Assembly: GCA_963921425.1 (NCBI GenBank)
Contig: OY992835.1
Span: forward strand, 1,674,001-1,738,000
Source: Dryas octopetala
Lineage: Eukaryota; Streptophyta; Magnoliopsida; Rosales; Rosaceae
Length of the DNA stretch: 64,000 bases
Direction of reading: 5' to 3'
This document shows positions 11,255 to 23,340 of this stretch, piece after piece (the first letter of the stretch is position 1; each line of letters starts with the position of its first letter). The position numbers and the translations under genes are program-made. The notes beneath the pieces are model-generated. The model did no database searches, was not told the DNA's origin, and saw nothing but the letters and a program-made list of their open reading frames with translations.

Positions 11255-12814
11255 ATGACGAGATGCTGATTAGAACAGGGTGGACTTTGTAATGGCTGCA
11301 GATTTTCACAATGGCGAGATGCTGCCAGCTCACTGGCTGTCCTTGTGGTTCTCTTCAATAAGAGGCCCTTCTAAATTCCCTGGAGTTACAATTTGGTTTA
11401 CTCCTATAGTTGTGGGAGAGTCACTACTACAAAAAAGCTCATACATATCACTATATTAATATCAGTTTTAAAGGTATTCGATATAATATGGTTTTTAATA
11501 TCGCTTAAAAGTTTTTTTTTCAAAAACTGATATATAAACTATTTTACATATCATCAAGATTTTGAATGTGATATATTACATTAGACAAATTTATTAATCC
11601 TCCTTTAAAAGTGATATCTATACAAATAAATGATGCAAAAATTTAAGAATGGCAAAAATGCGGTACTGTTCACCACTTAAAAAAATTTTGACAACCCGTG
11701 TTTACACAGACTTACACTCACACACCCACACTCACATCCAAACTGAACCAGACCCAGACCAACACCCACACCCTAACTCATCATCTTCTTCATCGATCTC
11801 CGACGAAGATATATGGATTGAGCTTGAAGGTTAAGCTATATAGCTAGCTGGTTTTCCAATCCACCCAGCCTTAAAGACGTTGAGAGTGAAGGCTTGCAGA
11901 TCGAGATCGATGGGTTGAGCGCGCGTGAAGGCTTGTAGAGAGCGAATGCGACAGAGAGACAGAGAGAAGTCTGAGCAGTTGCGAAGAGAGAAAGAGAGAA
12001 GAGAGCTCGATCTGGACGACGTCGCGAGATCGAGATCGACCCAGGGAAGCCTTCCCTATACCACCACCCAGCCTTCGCGATTTCAAGTATTTGATGAGAT
12101 TGTTTTGTTATTTTTTCTTTTTAATTTGAAGTTTAGATTTCGGATTTAGGGTTCTAATATCTGCAGGTTGTTTGAACATGGGTGTTTTGTTATTTGGGTG
12201 TTTCTGGAATTTGGGTGTTTTGTAGTTTGTTTGAACTTAGTCTGTTTGAATTTGGGTGCCATAATTCTTTGTATTTACCTGAACTATGGAACATTATGCA
12301 GTAAACATTCATTTTGGGTCTGTGTTATGAATTTGGCTCTGCCAGGGTTTTGTTCCTCTCACCGAGAATTTGGCTCTACCTGATTTTGACATTTTGGGCT
12401 GCTTATGGATCTCTGTTTGGTTTATTTGAAGTTTCTGGTATTCTGAAGTCTGAATCATGTTCCTCAGTGATGATAGTAATATGGGTTACTTGTAATTTCA
12501 GATAGTCTGTTTTATATGCATTCATTTGATGCTTCTCTTTTATTCCTCTCTTTTTATTGGAAAAAAAAAAATAAAAATTCTTAATAGGTTAATCATCATC
12601 TTGTATGTTCTTCTTAATTGGCTTAAAAGTAGGAATTTGCCTATTCAAATTGCTATATAGTGATGCATTATAGAAAACTAGTATGCACCGTTGTTTTCTA
12701 GTTTATTGTTATACAGGAGCCAGTGATGCTGCTAATGTTGTTTCTTATTTTATCCATGTGATTGCATTGGTTATAAGTTAAGGCTGCAATTTTGTATTGT
12801 TGTTAATCTCACAG

Positions 12815-13000
12815 GTTTTTCCTTATGGGTCAGTTCCATTGAAAACATATCTTCCTGATGGAGATATTGATTTGACGGCATTTGGCAGTGCAAACATTGA
12901 GGATGCCTATGTAACTGATGTTCATGCTGTTCTGAAGAGAGAGGAGAATAATGAAGCTGCTCCGTATCATGTGAAGGATGTCCATTTAATTGATGCTGAG
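12815..13000 (+). pseudogene. Captured exon of a PAP/OAS1-type nucleotidyltransferase
   Basis: After a TCTCACAG acceptor the frame reads VFPYGSVPLKTYLPDGDIDL and continues for about 60 residues to a KDVHLIDAEV segment. This matches the N-terminal part of the plant poly(A) polymerase/OAS1-related nucleotidyltransferase family: GS followed by DGDIDL is the nucleotide- and metal-binding motif. Beyond 13000 the frame no longer resembles the family and runs into a stop near 13114, and no later exons of that family were found. It is a gene fragment carried by the inner CACTA, not a working enzyme. A native full-length gene should exist elsewhere in the genome. Confidence 0.8.
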
Positions 13001-16000
13001 GTTCTTCCCACCTTGATACCTTATTTTTTTTGGGAACCTTCAGTTGAAAACATTTGCAATTCCAGGATTAGATTTGGAGTCTTGCTTGCATGTAGGTATC
13101 ACTATACAATTTAATCTCTGGCATTTTTCTTTTCTTTTACATCACTATACAATATTTTTCTTACATTTTGTTTCTTTTCTTTTGTGCTTTCTTGATTCCT
13201 AGAATACATCAGTTTTTTCTATTTTTGTGGCAATGTGTATTTGGGAGGATTTTGAGATTGATTTTTTTTACTCGTTGCAATTTTTTGCAGACTTACTGTG
13301 ACCTTTTCCATAGTGTAGAATAAAGTAGTTATATTAGGAAGCCGGTCCGCAAATGAAGTTATTTTGCTAAATGTTTTCAATTTTCTTTGGAGCTTTTTTT
13401 CTTTCAAACTTTGTCTTGACTGGTTATTTTAGTTTATCTTGATGTCTCTCTTAAAAACAAAGTTTAAGATGAAAATAGATTGCACACTGTCTTTGTACAA
13501 AGTCTTTTGCACATAAGGTTATAATTTGTATGAGCTCCACAGTCAATTCTCACTCAGTATACTATGACTTATCTGTTTCACTGAAGTTGTAAAGTTTTTA
13601 TAAAAGGTTGTTTGATATGTAGTTAGTATAATCATGTACTTTGCGCGTGGGGTTGGAATTATCAGATATTGTCATGACCTCTCTTTATGTTTCATGGATT
13701 TTAATACTTTTGTTATGTTACTCCTTGATTATATTTGGATATAATTCTTTCTTTAAAGGGCTGCAATAGCTATCTCTAGCTGATCAAATTTAATATAATG
13801 CTCTTACTTGGACATTTTTGTTGCAGCACCATTCATTAAACACAAAGATGATGTTCATTTTGGGAAATATGAGTGTGCTCCATTGGTGTAAATGTAATTT
13901 TGATAAACTCATAGAGCACCCTAGCTTCTGTTTGCAGAAGAGAGGTGCAAGGAAACAGAGGCAAGAGGTTGGAAGCTCGAGCAAAAGGTAATGTTTTAAA
14001 TATATATAAAGACATCAATTAATTGGATGTCTATGATTGTATCAAATGTTGTGCATTCCACTCTCTTTGTTCGTTAGATAATTACTATTTTATAGTGGGT
14101 TTAGCTCAGGGGGAAGCACCACAGGGGTTATGTGGATAACATAAACAAGAAAATAGTAGAAACTGAACTAGAAGGATTGCCATTGGAAGATGTCATAATT
14201 GCTACATACAACGAGGGGGATCTACGTACTTCCACCTTTCGACAATAATGCAGCACATGTATGCTATCAGTGAGATGAGTTCTCATTCATCACTTTGAAT
14301 TGTTTGAGTTGATAATATTTTGAGGTGTGTGGGAAAATGCATCTTAGTTTGAAATTAAGGTTGAATTCAATATTAGTGAAGCTATAACTAGTTGAATGTT
14401 AATGCAGCTATTGATAAAATCTACTTGATTCTATATTGGGCATATACTGTTTAGTTATTCTATGTTTTGCCTCTATATGGCACTGAAATGCTTTAATCAT
14501 TCATGTTTTATAGTCATGTCCCATTTGCGTTTTTAATCATTCATATTTTCTGCATGTACGATAATATATATACTAAGGCTACTATATAAAATGATTGGTT
14601 GCAATTTGAAATTCTGGTACTAGCTTGATGGTGTTAGTGGTTATAACTGCTTGATGAGATTGGCTTTTCTTGTAGTTAATTGGTTGTATTGGTAATTCTC
14701 ATAACAACTCCTCCCTTTCATTTGATGGGAATGTATATGTGCAGTAATTAAGTATGAAATTTTATCACAAAAACGTAAATTTTGTTAGTTGTTTGAGTTG
14801 GGGATCAAGGTTATAAACGGACAAGTGTAATCTTGGTAAGCATTTAGGGCAAATTAGTTTCATCCTAATGTTAAATCTTCCTCATTTTCAAATTTTTAGA
14901 GCAAATTTTATGATTCTCTCAATCTGAATTATCGTACTTGCTGGTTTAATTACCATAAGAAAATTATAAGCTAGGAAGATCAACTTTGTTTCTTTGGATA
15001 TGAAAGAGCACACTAGATGGTTAACATCAACTTTTTGAGATTTAAATATCAAATGTAATACAGGAGTGCCATTCCAATCTTGGCTTTGTCTGTCATCCAG
15101 AAACCTACCTACTGCATTCTTATAAGATGCTTAAAAAGTGCCATAAGGATGGAGCAAGTATACTAAGGGTTTTATACTTGGTGGCAGCATGTATATGTGC
15201 ATTTAGTGTCAGGATCTATCAGTGAGCTTGAAACCAAGGGGTTTATACTTGCTGCTATCAGGAGCATTTGTTTTCAATGGTCTATTTGAGTTTACTCTTT
15301 TAACATGAATTGCTAGTTTGTATCGTTGTCTGTAGAATGCTATGTGTAAGTTCTACTGTGTGCCTTTTGTTTAATTGAGTTGTAGTCTTACAGTGTTTTG
15401 GCTGAAAAAAAAAAAAAAAAATCTTATCAATAAAGCAGTCAAGCATCGAATTGAAGAATACACTTAAGGACTCTGCAAAATATGCATACAGAGCTTGAGA
15501 CCTGTACTTTAGTTGATTTTTAATGGGATGATAATTGGCAGGAAATTGAGATGAAAATTGATATGCATGGCTATTGTTTCATTTTTTTTTGGGATGATAA
15601 TTTGGAAGTTGATAATTGAGATGGCTGCTAGTTGTTTGATTTATTATTGGACTGATAATTGGGATGAAATTGTCATTGATAATTGAGATTGCTGCTATTT
15701 GATTTTTATTAGGATGAAAATTGCCAGGAAATTGGGGTGATAATTGAGATGGCTGAATAGTGTAATTCAAGGTTTGCTCTCAATAATCAATTAAATATGA
15801 TGTTTTCCAGGAGTATTTTATTTTTAATTGTTTGTATTGCCCATTGGCTAAAATGAATTTTGGGTACTCACAGGAAGTCGAAGATGAGATTATTCCTTTA
15901 AAGGGAAAGGAGAAAAAAGGTATTCCTTAATTAGTCCAGTTTTACCATTGAATTAGATCTCTCTCTCTCTCTCTGTATTATGTACATATTATTATTTTCT

Positions 16001-16755
16001 TTTTATTTTTCTTTATAGGTTGGATGGTGCTGTTTTAGATCTAGTTGCAGATGATAATGTGGGCATGAAGAGACAGAAATCTGTTTATCATTGGGTCACG
16101 ATACTTTTAACTGTATTATTATTTTCTTATTATTTTGTTTAAACTATTTTTCTCTTAACCTCACTAAACTGATGGATGGCAGAGGAGGAAAAAGTACATA
16201 AAGTTAAATAATGGAGATCGTGTGACTGCCAATGGCAAGGTAATTTTTTTATTGCCTATTTTGACATCCATAATTAATTGTACTTGTGCCTTTTTTTTTT
16301 TTTTTGTTGACAATTTGACGCAGTAAGTTGTATGAGAAAATTTTGGATTTTGATGGGTATGGGGCTATTGAGTTAAAATTGTTAGGTTGCTGAAAATGTT
16401 CTGGCAGAACTTAGAAGGTCAATAAGTCTAGATCCATGTCGAGTTTTCTTAGTGCATTTAAAGGTGTGTGGGTTTTCTTAAAAATTAGGGAGTGCAGCCT
16501 ACTCATATTTGGTTGTTAATATGAAAGCAGCAGACGTTGAACATAGTCTTATGTTTGTTCTTAAATTTGTCATGACTGTAGAATTTGCTTAATGTATGCA
16601 TTCAACTTGTACTAAGTTATCTTTTGTTTGCTACTAATCAAACTTAAGCATTCTACTGTCTAATTAATTCCTCTAACCTTTGAAAAATTGCCTAGAAATT
16701 TATACCATAATGCATATACACCAAAAAATAATGCAATTTTCCTTTATGTTTTCAG

Positions 16756-16854
16756 TGGAGCAAATCAAGGATCAAGCAATGTAGTTACACCCAAGACCAA
16801 ATTGATGATGTTCCAGTTGAATGGGGTGACTTTGTTAACTCGACTTATCTGTAG
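16756..16854 (+). pseudogene. Terminal exon in the inner CACTA, related to 21311-21400
   Basis: Following a TTTTCAG acceptor, the frame runs from a tryptophan through YTQDQIDDVPVEWGDFVNS to a stop. The outer CACTA has YSQDQIDEVRAEWAGFL in the same setting (acceptor, tryptophan, stop soon after). The family is not recognised. The recurrence in two unlike CACTA elements suggests an element-encoded protein rather than two independent captures. Confidence 0.55.
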
Positions 16855-18672
16855 GCTTTGGTATAATGTGGTGATGGCTGCTGGGTATGCCATTTTGTGG
16901 ATATTCTACAACTTAGCTAATTCAATTAATTAATGTCATGCCCATATTTTGTAAAGGGAATGGGGAATTTACAAAATGCATATATGCCTAAGTGCCTAAC
17001 AGTTTTGTTATATATACTTGAAGGAAGGGGTAGTTTTAAGTGATGCCTAGCATAGCTTAGATATACTTGAAGGAAGGGGTTAGAGATGATGAGGTCTCCC
17101 CCTAATTTTTGTTATATGTAGACAATTTTTGGGTCCTTTGAAATATATGACAATTGATAAAATGGAATGGATTGTTGAAATACATGAAATGGATTGTTGT
17201 TTAGCTGTTAACCAAATAAATATGCACTGGATGGTTCAATGGTGTTAACCAATTATATCAGTTTTCTGAAAATAAATCCGATATTAAAACAGGTGTCATA
17301 TAACTCTAATTTCGAAATATATTAGATCAATTCTAATATAAAAACTGAAATGGTATTGAGAATAGATATCTATTTTGGGAAAATAAACTGATACCAATCA
17401 TGGTTTCATAATCAGTTCTATAATAAAAACACATATAATAGATGTCTACAATATCCGTTTTTATTACCAATACCGATATATATGAAAATATTTATACCAG
17501 TTCCATACTCTTAAATCATATAATTTACATATACGATATCAGTTCTTATAAAAAATAACGATATCTATGAGAATATGAATACCAGTTTCATATTTCAAAC
17601 ACATATAATTCACATATCAGATATCATTTATGAGAACTAATACCGATGTCTATGATACAGTGTATACCAGTTTCGTATTTCAGGAACATATAAGTCTGAT
17701 CTAAGATATCTGTTCTTATACACAATACAGATGTCTATGGAAATAATTATACCAGTTATACGATTAAAACGCATATTATTAATATATATGATATCTGTTA
17801 TAAATATAATACTGATATAATATATTATAAATATATCATTTATTGCATTTTTAACCATCCAGGAAGGGAAAATATATCGTATTTAAAAAAGAAACTGATT
17901 TAAAAACCTCTATAGAGATCAGTTCAAAACTGATATGTAAACCAATGAGAATAGATATCACGCTTTCCTATATCGAATTTTAGGGGCCTTAGATATCGGT
18001 AAATTACTGATATGTATGAGCTTTTTTGTAGTAGTGAGTGTCTTTCCTATTCCAACCTGCAGCTTAAAACATTCCTATTTGTCCAATGAGGAACCAGTCA
18101 CACTTGTTTCTTCTAACTTTCCTGTTTTACTACTTTAGGCTGCTTTCAAATGATTTCATCTGTTTAGATGGTTTCAAGAAGTTGGAGTTTATGTAGAGTC
18201 TGTCTGTTTATGTAGGCTTGAGTTAATGGAATGCCTGATTGTTTGCAATAGATGCTTGACTTTCTTTTGAAGGAAGAGGCTGAGAAACAGGGTATTTAGT
18301 AACTGGGCTCTGAGTGTGGTGGTATTTTATTCTTATGGGATGGATTGCTTGTTGAAATTTTTCTGTGCTTGGTGTTTTATGTTATGAAGGGAAAGTAGTT
18401 GGTATCTGGGCTCTGAGTTTGGTGGTATTTTATTCTTATGGGATGGATTTCTTGTTGAAAATTTTCTGTGCTTTGTTGGGATTTGGTGTTTTCTGTTATG
18501 AAGGGAAAGTAGTCGGTATGGTTTTGACACATGGATATGATCTTGGGTGTGGTTGTAATGTGGGTGTGGTTGTGATGTGGACAGGGAGGAGGCAGCGGCT
18601 GTGTGGTGTTGGTTGTGGTGGTGTTTTTTACTCAAATCAGTGGAGCTAGGTGTTAATAAGAATAAATTTAAC

Positions 18673-21238
18673 ATGAGTTCTGACAGCAGGAGCCGAGGAG
18701 CCCTACGGATCGTAAGATCCGTTCTGATCGCTTTTCCTATCGTGATGCACCTTACAGGAGAGATGGTCGTCGGGGTTTCAGGTTTTCTGGCTTTTGTCCA
18801 TTATTTTATATCTTTTCTTGTCTTTATAAATGTGGGTATAAGGAGAAAGTAATCTCTCAACATGATTTCATTGGAGATGGTTTGGAATCTTATTATCAAC
18901 TGTATGTGTTGAGTAAGACCTCTACCTGAATATTGCCTTTGAAGACCTTTTAAAGTTGATATTTCATAATGTTGCTTCTGGATAATAACGTTTGTACATT
19001 TGTTTGGAGCTTTGTAAGTTTTCAAATATAAAAGTCAATCCTAATTGATTGTTTAACTACATACTTTAGTGTAAATAATCTTGGTTGTAGAGGTAACTTT
19101 GTCTATGTTAGTGGTGCATAAAAGTTGTATGGATATTAACTTTTGCATTTTCAATTGTTTTTAGCTCAGTACATGTGTTAACTCCTTAACTACTTGTGCA
19201 ACTCATTGGGAATTTTTTCTAAACTTTCAGTGTGCATGGTATATTTACTTTCATGTTTTGAACTTTTGGCTGTGCATGTTTCTTTTGGGTGAGAAAGGGT
19301 GATTGTGCATGTTTCTTTATGTGACTATGGCTCTGGTTCTTCTTGATGAGATAATGTAGGACATTTAACCATTTTTCTTCCCCCAGTTTGTTTTGACTGG
19401 GATAATTGTTTTTTTGTTTTTTATAAATAATTTGACACAGAAAAGGTCTGCTTTTATGGATATCTTATATGTATTTGAAGTATTTAATAGCATGCCTCCC
19501 CCCCCCCCCCCCTTTTTTTGGTGGGAGAGAGGGGGTGCCTTGTTTTGCTTTCTCTTTCTCTGAGTTCCACCAGGTTTTCTAGTGTTTTGTTGATGTTTTG
19601 GCTTCCATTGATGGATTACAATGTTATCCTCCAAATAATATTCTACTTTTTTATGACCTTTTCTTTTTAATTTGCATGATTAATAAGTGATAGCCATGAG
19701 AAGTTTACAATTTAAGTTGTGAAATTGCAATGCCATTATTTTCTTCTTGGAACTTAATGTATTATTATTATTATTTTTTGCCAGCCGAGACAATTTGTGC
19801 AAGAACTGCAAACGACCGGGCCATTATGCTAGAGAATGCCCTAATGTTGCAATTTGTCACAATTGTGGTCTTCCTGGGTATGGAAACTCATTCTGCCATT
19901 CATTATAATCTTTTTATTATTTTTTTTATTAGCCATTCATTATATTCTGGTGTTTATTTCTTTTCTGGGGGTCCAGACTTCCTAGATAGTTGAAATCCAT
20001 GAAAATCAAATTTTGACTAGTTAATAGCCCAAACATCCATTTCCTGAATATGTGAATTTGAGCGTATGGCATTTAACACTGCCTCTTCTGTCTCTACCAG
20101 GACAGATGCCTCTGCTTCTGCTACCAAGTGTTCTATTTCTATCATAATTTTACCAATAATTCCTAAACTTCTGTTTATACCCCCATTTTTCTGTCTAGAA
20201 ATTATTGTCACTTCCAAAATCAAGATCCACTCAAGTTCTTTACCAACTCCTCCCTCCTTTTCTATCTTCAACAGTTAAACAACTATTGCCACCATTCAGT
20301 AGTGTCAGTAAATTTTAACACCACAGGCTTGCCCCCATTAATGCCACTATTGTCATAACCTTTTTGACATTACCACAGCTACTACTTTATGCTTCACAAC
20401 CACCCTAGTTACTGTCTTTCTTGGTTAACTTATTCTTCTCTGTTTCCACCTCAGTGTCACCTCTGCCTCTACTACTGTTGTATCCATGTTTTCCCTTGTA
20501 CCACATTAGACAATAACAAGTAGCAGCCAGCAATAACACTTTTAAATCCCTCCTCCTTTAACTGTAATTCAAGAGTATGACCAAAATAAATTCAAAAGAA
20601 AAAACCGAAAATTCAAGAAAAATATGTATGGTCCCCACCAATAACAAGGCATCAATACGTGACAATGTGTCAATTTTTTGGTATTTTGTGAGGCCAGTCT
20701 CCATATTGTTAGGAGTGAGGATTGCTTTAATATTTAAGCATTATCTCTCTCTCTTGAGATTGGTGATGGAAAGAAGTTAAAATTTTAGAGACTTGCACGA
20801 TTTAGACCTATTTAGACAATTTAGAATGTTATATTTTCCATTTTAAGCAAAGTAGCAGTACCTTGTGGTGAAAATGGTGGGTAAATTATTTGTGTCATTG
20901 CTTCAATAAGGTTGCATGGTTTCTTATCTCATGATGACCTGCCTCATCCAGATGTTTCTTTCTTTCATTCTTTCCTTTAAAAAAGAAAAAAGAAAGATGC
21001 TTATATGTTTCATGACATAGTTGTAATTGTGCCATTCAAATATTTCACCAGGCACATTGCTTCGGAGTGTACCACAAAGTCACTATGTTGGAACTGCCGG
21101 GAACCTGGTCACATGGCCAGTAACTGCCCAAACGAAGGCATCTGCCACACTTGTGGTAAGGCTGGACATCGCGCTAGAGACTGTACAGCTCCCCCAATGC
21201 CACCTGGGGACTTGAGGTTGTGCAAAAAGGTTATTTAA
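18673..21238 (+). pseudogene. Captured CCHC zinc-knuckle protein gene, three exons
   Basis: Three exon pieces of one plant gene lie in order. 18673-18781 begins with ATG and an SRSR stretch; after a frame slip of one base within the serine-arginine repeat it reads RSPTDRKIRSDRFSYRDAPY. 19795-19877 continues in phase (RDNLCKNCKRPGHYARECPN). 21052-21231 reads HIASECTTKSLCWNCREPGH and onward to PPMPPGDLRLC. Together they give four CX2CX4HX4C knuckles. The arrangement is that of the plant CNBP/HEXBP-like CCHC family, whose members bind single-stranded nucleic acid and usually have seven or more knuckles; the remaining ones are missing, as 21232-21238 runs into a stop. Introns are retained, so the capture was at DNA level, as in Pack-type elements. 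Confidence 0.85.
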
Positions 21239-21310
21239 ACAAAAATGTTGAATTTCTTATTGGTGTATTTCCTTATGTTAATCCCTTTGTTACTCCATGG
21301 TTAATTTCAG

Positions 21311-21400
21311 TGGGAAAGGAGAAAGGACAACACCTACTCACAGGACCAGATTGATGAAGTACGCGCTGAATGGGCAGGTTTTCTGGTGCGCTATATGTAG
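21311..21400 (+). pseudogene. Terminal exon in the outer CACTA, related to 16756-16854
   Basis: After a TTTCAG acceptor, the frame reads from tryptophan through YSQDQIDEVRAEWAGFL to a TAG stop. It parallels the inner element's exon in sequence, length and splice setting. Its function is unknown. Confidence 0.55.
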
Positions 21401-22584
21401 ATCCAATACGTACTCCTCACTTCCCTAAATCTGCTGGCTGGGTTTAACAAGCATTTTTTGGTAAATATTTTGTGTAGCTAACTGGCTAGGTTGTGTAGAC
21501 ATGCAATATTATGATGGGAGCAGTTCATTGACTAGCTAATCTTGCAAAGTCAGATATTTTGGTATTTATATGGCTGACTTTGCACGATTACTTAGGTTAG
21601 ACCATGTCATCCCTAGCTTTATAGTTTTTGTAATCAACAAGTACTTTTTGTAGTTATCAAGTTACTTATAATTTTTTGGGCTGTACATTAATTGGCAAGG
21701 AATGTGTGAATGGGTTTGTTATCATGATCGACTTTGTAAACTCCAATTCCAATTTAATGAATTCATGGATCTTTTTGAGTTACCAATATTTGTGGATTAC
21801 TTTGGATGCAACAAGCAGGGATTTAGTGGGATTTAATTCCAATTGGATATGCAAGCAGGGAATTAATGGGGATTCAATTGGATGTAAGCAGGGATATTAA
21901 AATGTGAATCAAACAAACAACAGTTTTAAATTTTAAAAAATTATGTTAATTAATCATAGACAACGGTTTTAGTTAAATAACCATTGTATAAAACACCTAC
22001 TAACAACAGTTAAAACGATTAACCAAAAAATTGATGTGTATCATCTATCTATACAACATTTTTGAAAAAAAATTACTTATCAAACACATAACTTAACATC
22101 ACATATAGTTAAAAAAAGTTGTGGAAAAAATGATTACCCAACGGTTTTAAGATATAAAATGATATGTATAAGTAATTAAAATAACATGTTTTAGTAAAAA
22201 CTGTTGTTGAGTTTCTTATGTACAATCATCATGCCGGTTTTATACTTAATTATGCAACGGTGTTTCTTAAAACGGATGTTTAATAATACTTTGGACAACA
22301 TTTATATCATATAAGTATTGTCTAATCTTTACTAATACAATTGTTTTGTATTTGTAAACGTTGTGTATTGGGTTTCAACACAACTGTTTAAGATGAATAT
22401 TGAGCATTTTGGTGGATACTAGACAACAGTTTTAAATTATAACTGTTGTATTAATCCATTTAGACAACGGGTTTTTACCGTTGTCTAAATATACTATAGT
22501 CGTCACTCGCCTAGACGACGGAATTTTGGGTAAATAGACAACGGTTTTTCACCGTTGTCTATTTACATTATTGTAGTAGTGAGA

Positions 22585-23340
22585 CTTTGGTTACTTGTCC
22601 TTGTGGTTAATGTAAACCTTGTAGCTAGGTTAAGTAATTCTTGGATCATTAGGTTAACACATATAGCGCTGTATAAACATGTACTCTTTACACATAATGA
22701 ATCATTAAGTTTAGCCTTACTACATGGTATCAGATGTTCTCACGAACTAAGTGGGTCTTTCTCAACCCTAACCCTATTCTTCTCTACCTGAAACCCTGGC
22801 CCTCTTCCTTTTCTCTCATGGCTTCTTCCGCCACTTCTTCTTCCTCTACTCCTTCGGGACCTAACGTGGCTCATTTTTTGAAGCTCTCCGAGACCAATTA
22901 TCTTCTTTAGGAGAGTTAGATGTGCCATTTTCTTATTGGCCATGGCCTTTTCACTTTATTTATGGTTCCTCTTTGGCTCCCTCTCTGACCATCGATGTTC
23001 CTGCTGACTCCACCATCGCCACTGCTGCCTCCTCTGCTCCCAATCCGGCCTACTCATTATGGTTTCAACAAGACCAGTTGGTTGTTACCTATCTTACCTC
23101 TACTCTCTTTGAGCCTGTGCTCTTTCTCACTGTGGGTTTGTCTTCTGCTCGTGCGATTTGGGTCTGTCTTCAACAACATTTTTCTCAAGTCTCGGTTGCT
23201 AACTTTGCAAACCTTCGGTTTCAATTACTATCCATGGACAAAGGCTTTAATCTGTTTTTGAGGGAGCACTGGCTCAGTACCCAATGCCCGTATGCTCCAG
23301 GACTGACCTTAGTCATCATGTCATTTGGTTACCACTAATA
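22585..23340 (+). mobile_element. Truncated copia retrotransposon fossil (LTR remainder, PBS, gag part)
   Basis: Bases 22585-22724 are the rest of a short LTR ending in TACTACA. TGGTATCAGA at 22725-22734 is the initiator-methionine tRNA primer site typical of copia elements. The following leader and gag-like region (from about 22818) shows the copia gag retrotransposon domain pattern with LWFQQDQLVVTYL. The element stops near 23340, with no protease, integrase, reverse transcriptase or 3' LTR. It is broken in several places and clearly old; the CACTA nest lies in its 5' LTR. Confidence 0.82.

Larger units (their letters stand above)
11422..18036 (+). mobile_element. Inner CACTA element nested in the outer one, 6.6 kb
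   Basis: The left end CACTACTACAAAAAAGCTCATA is mirrored at the right end. The flanking triplets are AGT (11419-11421) and AGT (18037-18039), a perfect 3-bp target duplication. Subterminal regions are packed with ATATCAGTT/GATATC motifs (11450-11560 and 17250-18020). These differ from the outer element's motifs, so this is a different CACTA family. There is no recognisable transposase. It carries a nucleotidyltransferase exon (12815-13000), several short exon-like pieces near 15880-16240, and a terminal exon related to one in the outer element. Confidence 0.92.
10042..22581 (+). mobile_element. Outer CACTA element with captured gene pieces, 12.5 kb
   Basis: Both ends carry CACTACTACAATAATGTAAA and its exact inverse, with the identity running for 28 bp. 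The flanking triplets are AGA at 10039-10041 and AGA at 22582-22584, the 3-bp target duplication expected of CACTA elements. Subterminal regions contain many TAGACAACGGTTTT/AACCGTTGTCTA motifs in both orientations (10060-10250 and 21950-22560), as expected for transposase binding. About 6.6 kb of the length is the nested second CACTA (11422-18036). I found no TNP2/TNPD-type transposase; the coding traces are host-gene exons (zinc-knuckle protein, an unknown two-exon segment) and a short terminal exon shared with the inner element. It is therefore best called a gene-carrying, non-autonomous CACTA. Confidence 0.93.

Noticed and set aside
14097-14125. GGGTTTAGCTCAGGGGGAAG resembling a tRNA A-box region
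   Set aside because: No B box, no acceptor stem and no cloverleaf could be formed downstream.
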